Assembly (NCBI RefSeq): GCF_026212465.1
Contig: NC_080056.1
Span: 15,985,319 to 16,049,318, forward strand
DNA: 64,000 nt
Direction of reading: 5' to 3'
Origin: Amaranthus tricolor
Taxonomy: Eukaryota > Streptophyta > Magnoliopsida > Caryophyllales > Amaranthaceae
The notes under the pieces are model-generated. The model was not told where the DNA came from. It saw only the letters and a list, made by a program, of their open reading frames with translations, and made no database searches. The position numbers and the translations under genes were made by a program. This document shows positions 34,996 through 48,186 of this stretch, in pieces (the stretch's first letter is position 1; the number at the start of each line of letters is the position of its first letter).

Positions 34996-37900
34996 TCAAG
35001 GACAAATATTAGCAAGATGCACGGCAATCTTGTCTTTTAATTCGCGCATCTCTTCACTTCTCAAAGGGCGTGTTTCCCTTGGAATGTCGTTTAAAACCTA
35101 TATATAATATTAAAATAAAAGATTAATATATATTAACATTAGATTATACCAATAATATATTTATTTCAGAACGTAACAAATTAAATACTTACAGCATCTA
35201 TATTTTCGACTCCAAAGTCCTTCACGGAATTTATAATATCGTCCATAAACTTCAGCGCGTAGTAGCCGCAGTCAACGGAAGAAGAAGGTTGTTGAAAGCA
35301 CTAAGAGAAAATAGATGTTAGTGTCAAAAACGGTTAAAAACGCATAAAATCGCAACTTAACACGTAAATTCTAGAATATGACTATGATTTTAAATTCTAA
35401 AAACTTCTACACAATAATATATACCAAATAGTGTTGTGTGACAAGTTTCGTGCATAACAAACCATGTTTGACCTACTTTACGCGCGAAATTGACAAAAAC
35501 GCTTAAAAACCCTTAAAATCGCAACTTAACACCTAATTTCTATCATATGACTATTATTTTCAATTCTAACCATTTCAACACAATAATATATGCCAAATAG
35601 TGTTGTGTGCCAAGTTTCGTGCATAACAAAACATGTTTGACCTACTTTACGCGCGAAACTGACAAAAACGCTAAAAACCCTTAAAATCGCAACTTAACTT
35701 CAAATTTCTAGCATATGACTATTATTTTCAATTCTAACCATTTCAACACAATAATATATGCCAAATAGTGTTGTGTGCCAACTTTCGTGCATAACAAACC
35801 ATATTTGACCTACTTTATGCGCGAAATTGACAAAAACGCTAAAAAACCCTTAAAATCGCAACTTAACACCTAATTTCTATCATATGACTATTATTTAAAT
35901 TTATAACCATTTCAACACAATAATACTCCCTCCGATCTTTCAATATAGTCCCATATAGGTTGGGCACGGATATTAAGGGTTGTGTGGGGTCCATGTAAAA
36001 GGTGGTAGTTGGGTATTTTTAAGTAAGTGGATTAATTGTTAATGATTCCCTCTTTTTGATTAATAAAGTATATGGAATGAATTTTGGAGGGAAAATTGGG
36101 TTTGACATTGTTTGAGCTTTAATAATTGAAATTAATACATTTCCGAATTTTTTATAATTAAACAACCATTAAACTACTTAATTTAAATTACAGAAAATTA
36201 CATCAAATAAATTACAAAAACCGTCAAATTCATAAAATAAGCTAAGTCTTCAATACTTCCTTGATTTCTTCAACGTTTTTTGAACGGCAATTGAAAACGA
36301 GCAACCCTCTCGCCACATGCGCATGCGGATATTAAATCTTTCGTTGACTTCAGATTTATAAAAAAACAAACACGGTATGCATTTAGTGTTGAAAATTAAT
36401 AAAATAACTACAAAAAATCAAAATGTTTCATTTTGAAAGTAAGCCATCAATGAGAAAAATACAGCTGATGAAATGATACTGGAACAAAAAAAAGCTGATA
36501 AAGGGATAACAATGATACTGGAAGATATCAAATGAGTTGACAATTACTAACACAATACAGGGAAACCAAATAATGAAAATGTCAATGGCGCCAAAAATGA
36601 AAAAAATTGCGCCCATAAACAAATTTAAGCAAAACCAGTATATAAGACAGCATTAAGTGAAGATATCAAACACTTCATTTAATTTCCACCAACTTCAACA
36701 CAGTATATACAATGGGAAAAAAAAAGATGTAGATAATTTTACTAAGACTCAAATAATGCATGACCTTTTAACGTCAGCAAACAGTAATGGGAAGCTACAA
36801 CACGGGTTCATCAATGAAATTGCGAAGAAGTACGATTTGCATAGGAGGACAATCGGAAGGATATGGAGACAGATTCGTGATCAAAAAAAAACACAATTTA
36901 CCAATTAATGTCAACAATATGAAGTCATTGACCAACGGTAAAGCTCGAATCGCCTTTGATGAAAACAAATTCAAATCAATTGAAAAAGCGAAGAAGACAA
37001 CCTTAAGATCACTTTCAAAGGCCATGGAAGTAAGCTACAGCACAGTATGCAGATGGAAAACAAAGAGGTACTTTCGAAAGCACACCAACGCAATCAAACC
37101 GTTACTTACAGACAAAAATAAACTCGACAGGTTAATTTTTTGTCTTAGTAGTTGCATTTTAGATGAGCAAACAAAGAATTTCACATTTAATGAAATGAAA
37201 AATGTAGTCCACATTGATGAAAAGTTGTTTTACATTACAAGGACACAACAAACATTTTATCTAACTCAAGATGAAATAGAGCCTCATAGAGAAATCCAAT
37301 CAAAAAGATTTATCCCCAAGATCATGTTTATGTGTGCCGTTGCAAGACCGATCTTTTCTATTGAAGGTGAGATGATTTTTGATGGAAAGATAGGCATTTT
37401 TCCTTTCACACATAAAGTGGCAGCACAAAGGAGTTCAAAAAACAGAAAGAGAGGAGAGCCAGAGACCAAACCAATACAATCAATCACTAAAGAACACACA
37501 AGAGACATGATTGTGCACAAGATACTACCAGCAATTAGACTTAAATGGCCATCAGATTTAAGCAAAACAATTTTCATTCAACAGGACAATGCTAAACCAC
37601 ACATTTTAGATGATGATGAGGTGTTTAGAGAGGTGGCTACACTAGATGGATTTAACTTCCACTTAGTGCAACAACCTCCTAACTCACCGGATATGAATGT
37701 GCTAGACTTAGGGTTCTTTAGGTCAATACAATCTTTACAGCATCAAAAATCAGCATACAACTACTCACAATTAGTTAAGGCAGTAAAATTGTCATTTGAC
37801 AATCTGACACCAAATGCACTGAAGAATGTATGGATCACATTGCAAGCATGTAAAATTGAAGTTATTAAGAAACTAGGTGGTATGGATTATGCAATTCCAC

Positions 37901-40208
37901 ACATGAGCAAAGAAAAACTAGAAAGGGAAGGGAGACTCCCACATTGTTTTGGGGTACAGCAGGAAACAATTTACCAGGCACTAAGATATCTGGAAACAAA
38001 GGTGGATAAAACTACATTGGAGGGCATTTTATTTTACTTGGGGATCACAGAAGCAACATCACAAGCAACAACAGAAGCAATACCAGAAGCAACAACAGAA
38101 GCAACGATTGAAGCAACAATAGAAGCAATACCAGAAGCAATACCAGAAGCAATACCAGAAGCACCAACAGAAGCAACAATAGAAGCAACAGCATATATTC
38201 CAGCAACAACAGAAGCAACAACAGAAGCAACACCAGCATGAACACCAGAACCATGTAAATATGACACACATGAGTATACTTTTGGGTTTCCTTTTGTACT
38301 CACTTTTGGGTTACAGTGTAAGGTAAATGTTTAGGTCTAAACATGATGTAATAATTAAATAGGGGAGATGTTTAGCCGTAAACATTTAGAAGGAAAAAGC
38401 ATGTAACAATTTATTGATGGCTTCAAAAACAAAATGAAAAACAAATTCATCTCAGAGATACAATTTGAACTCATCACAGATAACCCAAATCCCATACTAA
38501 TTGCCTCCTACATCTGGTAAGAACATAGCCTCCTAAACATAATGTTTGGTGGCTTATGAACTTAAAACCCTAGATTGGTGGCAAAATGAATGGATTTAGG
38601 GATTTTGTAGCTATAACCAATTGTTTACCCTCAAAAAAAAAATCATAGGGCAACAAAAACAGAACACGAAAGACATGCATACCATCACCAGCACATAAAC
38701 AAAATCATCATTAGTCATAGAGGAAAGATATATCCATACGAGAAAATGGGCCTCGAACATCAAAATCAGAAACCAAATCAACATCATCCAACGATTCTTC
38801 ATCTGAGGAAGGGAACAAGTTCTCAATGTATAGATCTTGAAGATCCAGTTGTAAATCAAACATTCCCTGTATTTCTTCATCTTCATAAGTTATACTTCTT
38901 CCCCAGTTAGGATCCGTTTCATCAGAAGTCGTAGGTATGCGGTTGTAGAAATCGAACCACGGGTTAGGAGATCCAATCGTAGGATCACTTTCTTGGGACA
39001 AAGACAAACAAGAAAGACAAGAAGTTGGTGAGGCCATGTTCGAAAAAATCCAGAAAAGATGGGAAAAAACCCAGATTTACAAAACCCCTAAAAGCATTAG
39101 GGTTTCAAAGAAGACGAAGATGGTGGAAAAAAATGAAGATGAAGATAATAAACCGTAAACCAAGGTATTCTTGTGGATGAAGATGAAGATCAGTGAAGAA
39201 CACGAACACAGGTTGAGGATGAAGATGAGAGAGAGGGAGAGAGAGGGAGGGATGGGAAGGGATTCAGAGTAGGTGAGGTTATAAAAGGGAGGGAATGATT
39301 AAGGTGAGGTTAGAGTGTTAATTATTTTAGGTTAGTAGGGTTAATGGGGGTAAAATCGTAATTACGTGTGTGAACTAAGGGTATTTAAGTAAAAAAGGAT
39401 TGCCAAAAATAGAAATGGGAATAATTCAAGGTTTTGCCAAAAAAGGAAATGGGACTAAATTAAAGGATCGGAGGGAGTATATGCCAAATAGTGTTGTGTG
39501 CCAAGTTTCGTGCATAACAAAACATGTTTGACCTACTTTACGCGCGAAATTGACAAAAACGCTAAAAACCCTTAAAATTGCAACTTAACTTCTAATTACT
39601 AGCATATGACTATTATTTTCAATTCTAACCATTTCAACACAATAATATATGCCAAATAGTGTTGTGTGCCAAGTTTCGTGCATAATGAACCATGTTTGAC
39701 CTACTTTACGCGCGAAATTGACAAAAACGCTTAAAAACTCTTAAAATCGCAACTTAACTTCTAATTTCTAGCATATGACTATTATTTTCAATTTTAACCA
39801 TTTCAAAACAATAATATATTCCAAATAGTGTTGTGTGCCAAGTTTCGTGCATAACAAACCATGTTTGACCTACTTTATGCGCGAAATTGACAAAAACGCT
39901 TAAAAATACTTAAAATCGCAACTTAACACCTAATTTCTAGCATATGACTATTATTTTCATTTCTAACCATTTCAACACAATAATATATGCCAATTAGTGT
40001 TGTGTGCCAAGTTTCGTGCATAACAAACCATGTTTGACCTACGTTACGCGCGAAATTGATAAAAACGCTTAAAAACCCTTAAAATCGCAACTTAAAATCG
40101 AATTTGTGTACCTTTCTTGCTATCCATTTTGGAAATGTGGCTCTAGATGTAGATCCCATTTGTCCACGCACTCTTTTCATTGCGCTGAAACGCATGGGAA
40201 AGGTAATA

Positions 40209-40306
<98 letters not shown>

Positions 40307-43241
40307 CACTTAATTAAATCAAATTGGTAAAATAATTAATATTACGTACGCATTCAACAACGATTTGAATCTTGTGTTGCGAGGTGGTCTTTGAGGTTTT
40401 TGTATTGAATCGAAGACGTGCACAGTGTTCGTTAAAGGACAAATGATCAAAAGTATCAAATACAAACTACAAACACAAATTTAAAATCAACAAAAAATTA
40501 GAGATTAGGTGACTTTAAAAATCAAAAGCTAAGTTCAATTTCAATAATAAAACTTACTCTTCCCAATATGGAGCCAGAATGAATGTGTGTTTAGATGCAA
40601 GGCAGTTAGTCAAAGCAGTCTCAATGTATGCTCTGACCTGATCTGGATCATTTCTACATTTACTACCCGAAATCGACTCCGGACAAAACCATCCAATTTT
40701 TATTGGAGGTTCGCAAGAATTTAGCTCCTCGTAAGCCGCACTAAACTCACAAATAAGAGAATTTTGTTAGTAATTCGGTCATTAAAACAATTAAACGAAC
40801 AACAATGCCTAACTTGTAAGATAATGAACATCACCTCATGTAGACATGGAAAAGAGCTACGTTCAGCATCTCTCCTCTCAAAAATTGCCCGATGTCACTA
40901 GAACCAATAATTACAAACGGGCTCTCTATAAAACAGTATTGCTTCTTCAGCAGGGGCAAAATGATTGGGTCCTCCTCACTTATGCGAGATGCAAAATAAT
41001 GCAGCCATTTGCAATCTTGAGAGAGATCTTTTAGCTCCTCATGAGTCAAAATTGGAGTGCTTGGCATCGACTTTGACCCAGTCGACACCTTTGCTGAGCA
41101 ACCGACCTCTCTCAAAGATCTCTTTGGACTCTTTTGCTATTTCAATTTATACAATTAAATTAGTGTGAGCATGCAATTAATAAAATAAAAATAAATAAGG
41201 TACAAATGATTCTTACCATGTTAGTGAATTGGACCCAAGCATATGGCCATGTGACGAAACTACCTAGGGCGTCTGATAGTTTCTCAAGGCTCCATGCTGG
41301 CATTGGAATTGGGAGTGAGAAATCTTCAAACCCCTTTACAATAGTCTCCACGGCTACACTGATGTGGCCACTTGTAACAGGCACTGAATGCACTGTTTGG
41401 CCCTCTTTATTTGGCTGGGCCACACCATATGCAACCTCAGTTAAGTCGCCATCACTAGCAACACCTAACTGAGGCAGCAAAAGAGAACAAGGAGTCGCCT
41501 CCTGGAAAGTGTGTCGTTTAGTATAATAAGCATCATAATAAAATATTAATTACGCGTTGCAATTTAAATTAATAAGTGCTTATATATTTAAAAACTATGT
41601 ACCTGTAGCACTGGCTCCGGAGTTGGCTCCGGATTTTGAGCTGGGGTATTAATAATGAGCTGGGGTGCTACGGGGGGCTCGGGTGTTGGCGCGACCAAAT
41701 TAGAATCCCCATGTTGACTTTCCTGATCCTCGACAATCAGGTTTGCCAAGTCCACAATGGGTGCTCCTATCTTCTGCAACACGACGGCCACCTTGGCGAG
41801 AACGTCCTTCGTAATCTCCGCTCGGAGGGTTGCTGCTTCTTCCCGCAATGCCGTTCGGGATTGAGTAGCAACACACTCTTTGCCAAATGCCTTCAGTAAC
41901 CCCACGCGGACGCCTCCTTTTCCGACTACCCGCCCACTGTGGTCTTTCCCTAAGTCCATATGCAATGCGTCAACATTGCCTCTTGGGGTGAACTCCCCCG
42001 TAGCTTCTTTTTCCTTCCAGCCCATCTGTTCAAATAAAAAGTGACATATATATCAATTAGTATAAGTATATCAAAGCCAAAGAATACAAAACAAATGAAG
42101 AATATACTTAATAATTTCAAAACTCACCACAGCATCAGCAACCTTCTTCGTTCCCGGATCTTTAATGGTAAATTTACCACTTGCATCTCGGGAATGAAGC
42201 CCGCAATACCAATGACGCACCCGATCTCCAGCAGGAGTATTCACGAATGTGGAGGTAGTCGTAGATGAGGGCGTGGATGAACTTTGATTGGGGTATAAAC
42301 CCGCATCCACCCACTCTTTTCGGACCTCATCGTACGTTTTCTGGCCCAAGCGATGGTAAAACTTCCTTTTGCTTGCAGAATCAGAAGCTTTACCACGCTT
42401 TTCCTAATTAATCAATAGAAATCGAATGTCATGTATTAGTTTAATGACTGAATCAAAAGAAGTAAATTCAAATTGGTAAACTATAATATAATATGAAATA
42501 CTTACAACTTCTATAGGAGTTGTTCTTTTGTCAACAAAGGCCTCCCAATCCCTCTTCGTTATGTGACCCCATATTTCGTATGGCATCTTCGAAGGTTCTT
42601 GCTCTCCACCTTCGTTTCCCGTTTTGACCTTTTTGGTCGTACGGGCACGGGTCTTCGTAATCCAGCTAGTTACTAGCTTGGATTTGAAATCTCTGAATCT
42701 TTCAGCAACAGCTGAAAGAAACACATTCTTCTTATCCTCATCGCTCTCGATGTGGAAAAGATTCTACAAAAAAAAATTATATTTATTACTATCAATCAAA
42801 TTAATTTTAAAATGAAAATAAATGAGTAAAGATAGTAAAGTTGCTTACCACAGTATCATGCCATAGAGAGTTCTTCAAACCCTCTGGAACCTCGTTCCAT
42901 GCGTGCAATATGGAAAGCTTGCGGATACATAGAGCCACTTGTGTTCCATATTGCCTACGCCATTTTCCGCAGGGTTGACCGAATGTATTGTATTCCAAAT
43001 GCATGGGTTCTGTGACTTTGAGGTTTTTTGTAGGACCTCGCCCTTTTCTTTTCTTACTGCTGGTAGTGGTGAGAGCATCCATTGGTGGGGCGTCTTCAGT
43101 TTCACAATCATTGTCAATCGGTGGAGCGTCTTCAGCCATACGCTCGTATCTCACAATTTGGTCTTCTTCGCTGTCACTACTATGATGCTCATTATCCGAG
43201 GTCTCAATCTCGGGGACAATTTCGTCTCTGAATAAATGCAT
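34996..43241 (-). CDS. CACTA-L second protein: Transposase_24-like with C-terminal Ulp1 protease-like domain
   Basis: Eleven exons with GT-AG borders splice in consistent phase into 840 codons including stop: 43241-42849, 42763-42506, 42403-42128, 42025-41603, 41501-41217, 41136-40835, 40740-40558, 40466-40350, 40184-40112, 35300-35193, 35097-34996. The N-terminus is acidic. Exons 2-4 resemble En/Spm Transposase_24 (RDWEAFVDKRTTP, YDEVRKEWVDAGLYP). Exon 4 ends Pro-rich. Exons 5-6 resemble the linker domain seen before plant transposon Ulp1 domains. Exons 7-11 form the C48 fold: WEDLYLILLIICP, then VHVFDS (Asp), then FQQPSSSVDCGYYALKFM (Gln and nucleophile Cys). The expected catalytic His-Trp reads Tyr-Leu. 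Probable role: element DNA-binding/accessory protein. Splicing was inferred by eye. Confidence 0.8.
35325..35923. repeat. 169-bp tandem array, left part
   Basis: Three full units and one diverged partial unit. The CCAAATAGTG register occurs at 35424, 35593 and 35761. Each unit holds TTTCGTGCATAACAAACCAT, TTTGACCTACTTTACGCGCG and AAAATCGCAACTTAAC. It lies in intron 9 of the CACTA-L second gene and continues at 39480 after the mariner. Confidence 0.93.
36657..38241 (+). pseudogene. Mariner transposase, DD39D, frame broken at an A9 tract
   Basis: The N-terminal helix-turn-helix part lies in one frame (36657-36908; INEIAKKYDLHRRTIGRIW). The rest lies in another frame, open to 38241 (SLSKAMEVSYSTVCRWKTKR, then the catalytic core). 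The frames meet at nine A residues, 36883-36891. Catalytic motifs: VVHIDEKLFY (first Asp), FIQQDNAKPH (second) and NSPDMNVLDLGFF (third, Asp of NVLD), with 39 residues between second and third, the plant DD39D pattern. The C-terminus is a repetitive Glu-Ala-Thr/Ile-Pro tail. Only one break is visible, so it may be recent, a sequencing slip, or slippage; classed as pseudogene conservatively. Confidence 0.85.
38046..38239 (+). repeat. Coding minisatellite (EAT/EAIP) at the transposase C-terminus
   Basis: About sixteen repeats of GAAGCAACA or GAAGCAATACCA words encode EAT, EAI and EAIPEA units. Expanded triplet-multiple repeats keep the frame open to the stop. Antisense long ORFs here are shadows of this repeat. 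Confidence 0.9.
38711..39037 (-). CDS. Small antisense ORF in the mariner element, unknown
   Basis: 108 codons from MASPTSCLSCLSLSQESD, acidic in its second half (YEDEEIQGMFDLQLDLQDL, then SDEESLDDVDLVSDFD). No family recognised. It converges on the transposase gene. Its upstream sequence looks like a plant gene leader on the minus strand: a CT-rich stretch (39220-39250), a CATCTTCGTCTTC block and an AAACCCTAA telo-box-like motif (about 39086-39110) before the ATG. It might be a captured host fragment or an element-specific accessory ORF. Coding status is unproven. Confidence 0.4.
   Translation of the reverse strand: MASPTSCLSCLSLSQESDPTIGSPNPWFDFYNRIPTTSDETDPNWGRSITYEDEEIQGMFDLQLDLQDLYIENLFPSSDEESLDDVDLVSDFDVRGPFSRMDISFLYD
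39480..40097. repeat. 169-bp tandem array, right part
   Basis: Four units, in register at 39484, 39652, 39821 and 39990, highly similar to the left part. The last unit ends at about 40097, about 15 bp upstream in element coordinates of the exon-9 donor. A degraded related fragment also lies at about 43320-43400. Confidence 0.93.
40214..40305. repeat. (TA)n microsatellite in intron 8 of the CACTA-L second gene
   Basis: About 46 TA units fill more than half of the 165-bp intron between exons 8 and 9. Confidence 0.95.
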
Positions 43242-43443
43242 TGTATATCAGTACCTGAAAGAGTATGAATAGAAATATATTAGAACATAAGCTAAGTAAT
43301 ATTAAGAATATGACAAACAATTCTAATACGTTCAACACAATAATATATAACAAATAGTGTTATGTGCAATGTTTCATGCAAAACAAACCAAGTGCCAAAA
43401 AAACTTTGAAAAGCTTTAAATATTTTCATACCTTGGGAATCAC

Positions 43444-46344
43444 TTAATTCAAATGTATTCCTTCCGTGTGATCTACACGCATATAACCAACATCTACATC
43501 ATCTACATCATCTTGATCCACTGATTTTGGATAGATAAAGGGAGGGGAGCCTTCAAAAGCATCATATTCTTCCTCATCCTCAACATCACCTATACCAAGG
43601 ATACTTCTTTTTCCCGGTACAACAATAGACCATTTTTTATCAGACGGGTCAACAATGTAGAATACTTGCTTGGCTTGTGTAGCTAGTATGAATGGCTCCT
43701 CACTATCACGCAAACGAGCTAAGTCTACAAGAGTAAATCCACAAGGGTCGTCATTTTTAATGCATCGTCGATTATTATCTACCCACTTACATTTGAAAAG
43801 ACCAATATTGAAAGTAGAGTAGTCAATCTCCCATATTTCATGTACCCGCCCGTAGTATACCAATTTAGCATCAACCGGCGCTTGATCCTTCGCACTCGCG
43901 TAAAATGTAGATGACGCCAAAATAGAAACCCCACTATTCTGTAGATACGATGACTTCTTGTCTTGACCCTCAGTCCAAAATTTGAAGCCATTGACATCGT
44001 AACCCTCATATTTGTTGACATCATCACGAGGACCAAAAGCTAACCACTTAACAATTTCGGATACACCCTTGAGTTCTTCGCATATTACTCGATTATGAAA
44101 CCAATTAATAAACGTCTTGTTATGCAACTGCATCAATGCCCTATCCCCTTTAGAAGGATATTTTGCGCGCAATATATCAAAATGCTCACTCAAAAAAGGA
44201 TGAACTTTCGGAATATGATGCAACACATACAAGGCTTTCTCGAGGAGGTGTGACCGATTTGGAGCCAATTGTTCCTTTTCCCTCAAGCCTTCCTTCATGT
44301 CTAGAGGTGGGAAGTCCAATAGGCTTTGCCATGGCCAAATACTCGGCTATAAAGTTACTAATCTCATCGCTCACAGTGCCTTGAATCATACTCCCCTCGG
44401 GTTGTGCTGGATTACTCACCTTGTTTTGTAAAACACCCATGTGTCTTTCAAAAGGATAACACCACCTTAAAAAAACTGGACCCAAAAGCTTGATCTCACG
44501 AACAAGATGGACAATAAGATGAACCATTATGTCAAAGAAAGAAGGTGGAAAATACATCTCAAACTTGCATAAAGTTACAATCACGTCGAGTTGAAGTGCA
44601 TCAAGTTTAAAGGGATCAAGAACTTTACTACAAATTGTGTTGAAGAACGAACATAGCTCGATAATAGCATACCTCACATGTTTTGGCAGTATTCCACGGA
44701 TTGCAATTGGTAAGAACACTTGCATCATTACATGACAATCGTGAGATTTCATGCTTCCCAACTTCAGCTCACCATTTAGGCTCACAAATCTCTTCATGTT
44801 GGATGATTACCCAGACGGAACCTTAATGCCATACAAACACTCACAAAATGTCCGCTTCTCTGCTTTGGACAATGTGTAGCAAGCTGGAGGCAAATAAACT
44901 TTGTCATTACTCATCTTCTTCTTACTGCCACCAACTTCATCAGCTCTATTTCTTTTCTTACTCACCTTAACATGTGCCCACAACTCCGGACGAAGACCCT
45001 TACATTCAAACCAATCTCGCACGGCCCTAACATCTTTTGTCTTACCCGGAATGTTCATGAGAGTCCCGAGTATGGCATCGCATACATTTTTCTATATGCA
45101 TAACGTCAAGACAATGCCTAACCTGTAGATCTCTCCAATATGGAAGCTTCCAAAAGATTGATTCTTTTTTCCATAATCGGTCTTCACCCCCTTGCACTTG
45201 CCCCGTTTTACCAAATACAGTCTCAACTCCCTTAACCTGTTCATAAACCTCATAACCGGTCAACGGTCGACGAGCTACACGGTCCTCAACCTCCCCGTTG
45301 AACAACTTCTTCTTACGATATTGGTGGTCTCGTGGGAGGAACTTTCGATGGTGCATGAATACGTGTTTGCACTTAGGAATCCACGTGGATTCCATGTCAT
45401 CGATACATATTGGGCATGCTTTCTTCCCTTTGTTCTTATACCCCGATAAGTTGCCATATGCCGGAAAATCATTAACGGTGCATAAAAGCATTGCTCGCAA
45501 GGTGAACTCCTCATTAGCATTTGAATCTAGGTATTATTGGAAGATACCACAATACCTTAGCTGGGGGCCCTTTAGCATCCCGAGCCCCTTTACGCTTGTA
45601 GCGCGATAACCCACACTTAGGACACTCTTCTAAGTTCTCGTTTTCATTCCGATACAACACACAATCATTCGGACACGCATGAATCTTCTGGTACTCTAAG
45701 CCGAAAGGACACATGAGCTTTTTGGCATAATATGTCGACTTTGGAAGTTCATTTCCCTCAGGAAGCATCTCACCTAACGCTTCTAATAACATTGTGAAAC
45801 TAGCGTCACTCCAATTGAACTTTGACTTAATGTTGAAAATTGTCAACACTGCTGTTAGTTTGGTGAACTTTGTACATCCAGGGTACAAAGGCTTTTGAGA
45901 AGCCTCTGTCAACAAGTCAAAAACACGAGGACGTTTTCCTAACTCATCCTCGACTCCCTCCATCATCTCATCAACACAATCCACATCCTCATCGACATTC
46001 TCTTCATCTGTCTCATACCCATCAACATGATCTACTACATCCTCATTGACATCGGCCACATTATTGACGCCCTCAAGAATACTTTTCTCTTTGTAAACTC
46101 CCTCCTCACCATGCCAAACCCAAACATGATATTGAGGCCTAAACCCACGTCGAAGTATGTGCTCTTTAAGGATATCAACACTATCTACCTTTGATACATT
46201 GCCACAACTGACACATGGGCAATAAAAACCAACTCCCCCCGTCCTAACTTGATGTTCAACCGCAATACTATAAAATTCTAATGCGCCATCAATAAATTCC
46301 GACGATTCAATGCTTCCATACATCCAAGAACGATCGTTTGTCAT
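43444..46344 (-). pseudogene. CACTA-L tnp2 transposase, with deleted catalytic segment
   Basis: Starts MTNDRSWMYGSIESS (Transpos_assoc, Cys motif CPCVSCGN), acidic linker, tnp2 core to WYLPIIPRFK near 45517. It then jumps to ANEEFTMRAMLLCTVNDF: about 400 bp present in CACTA-S, including the DGMNPFG and GNDIDVYL acidic motifs, is missing. Next come CPICIDDM, a frameshift after DVMHIEK near 45065, DUF4218 (VYLPPACYTLSKAEKRTF, with a stop near 44807 in a PSG-SSN context), a further shift near 44300, and DUF4216 (YYGRVHEIWEIDYSTFNIG) to the stop at 43444. At least four lesions; no functional transposase. Confidence 0.9.
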
Positions 46345-46768
46345 CCTAATTAGTGTGATTAATTGATTCAAAACAAAATTAATACACTACTTTTAAACTT
46401 ATATACTTATTTATAATAAACATACTTACTAAATATGCAAATAATTAATTAACAAACCACAAACCACAATATAAATAATAAACAACAAACCACATTCCTA
46501 AAAACATATTTACTCTAACTTTTCCAAGTGAAAATCAAGATGGTGAGAAGCTCACTAACTTAACCTTAAACAAATCACAATACATTTCATAGTCTACTTA
46601 TCATTAACAAAGTTCAAGTTGCACTAATATATCGTTGATTCCCTCGACCCTTTTAATTCTACGATGATCACAAGTGGGTAGTTCTCTAACACAACTATAA
46701 CCAATTCACAATACATGCCATAGTCTATCTAGTAAGTAGTATCTATCATCTAAACGTAATTCACAATA

Positions 46769-48186
<1,418 letters not shown>

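Larger units (their letters stand above)
35926..39477 (+). mobile_element. Mariner-like DNA transposon (plant DD39D), 3552 bp
   Basis: Terminal inverted repeats begin CTCCCTCCGATC on both sides and stay similar for about 30 bp through TAGTCCCAT. The target TA is duplicated (35924-35925 and 39478-39479). Excising element plus one TA restores the 169-bp unit (AATAATATATGCCAAATAG). It encodes a transposase on + and a small ORF on -. Length fits full-size plant mariner elements. TIR similarity to Stowaway MITEs makes it a candidate source for MITEs such as that at 16383. Confidence 0.94.

Noticed and set aside
38034..38303. Overlapping antisense ORFs rich in Leu, Cys or Val-Ala-Ser
   Set aside because: They are reverse-frame shadows of the transposase C-terminal minisatellite.
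35325..40097. Regularly spaced repeats considered as a CRISPR-like array
   Set aside because: Units of 169 bp are contiguous with no unique spacers, and the context is a plant transposon intron.
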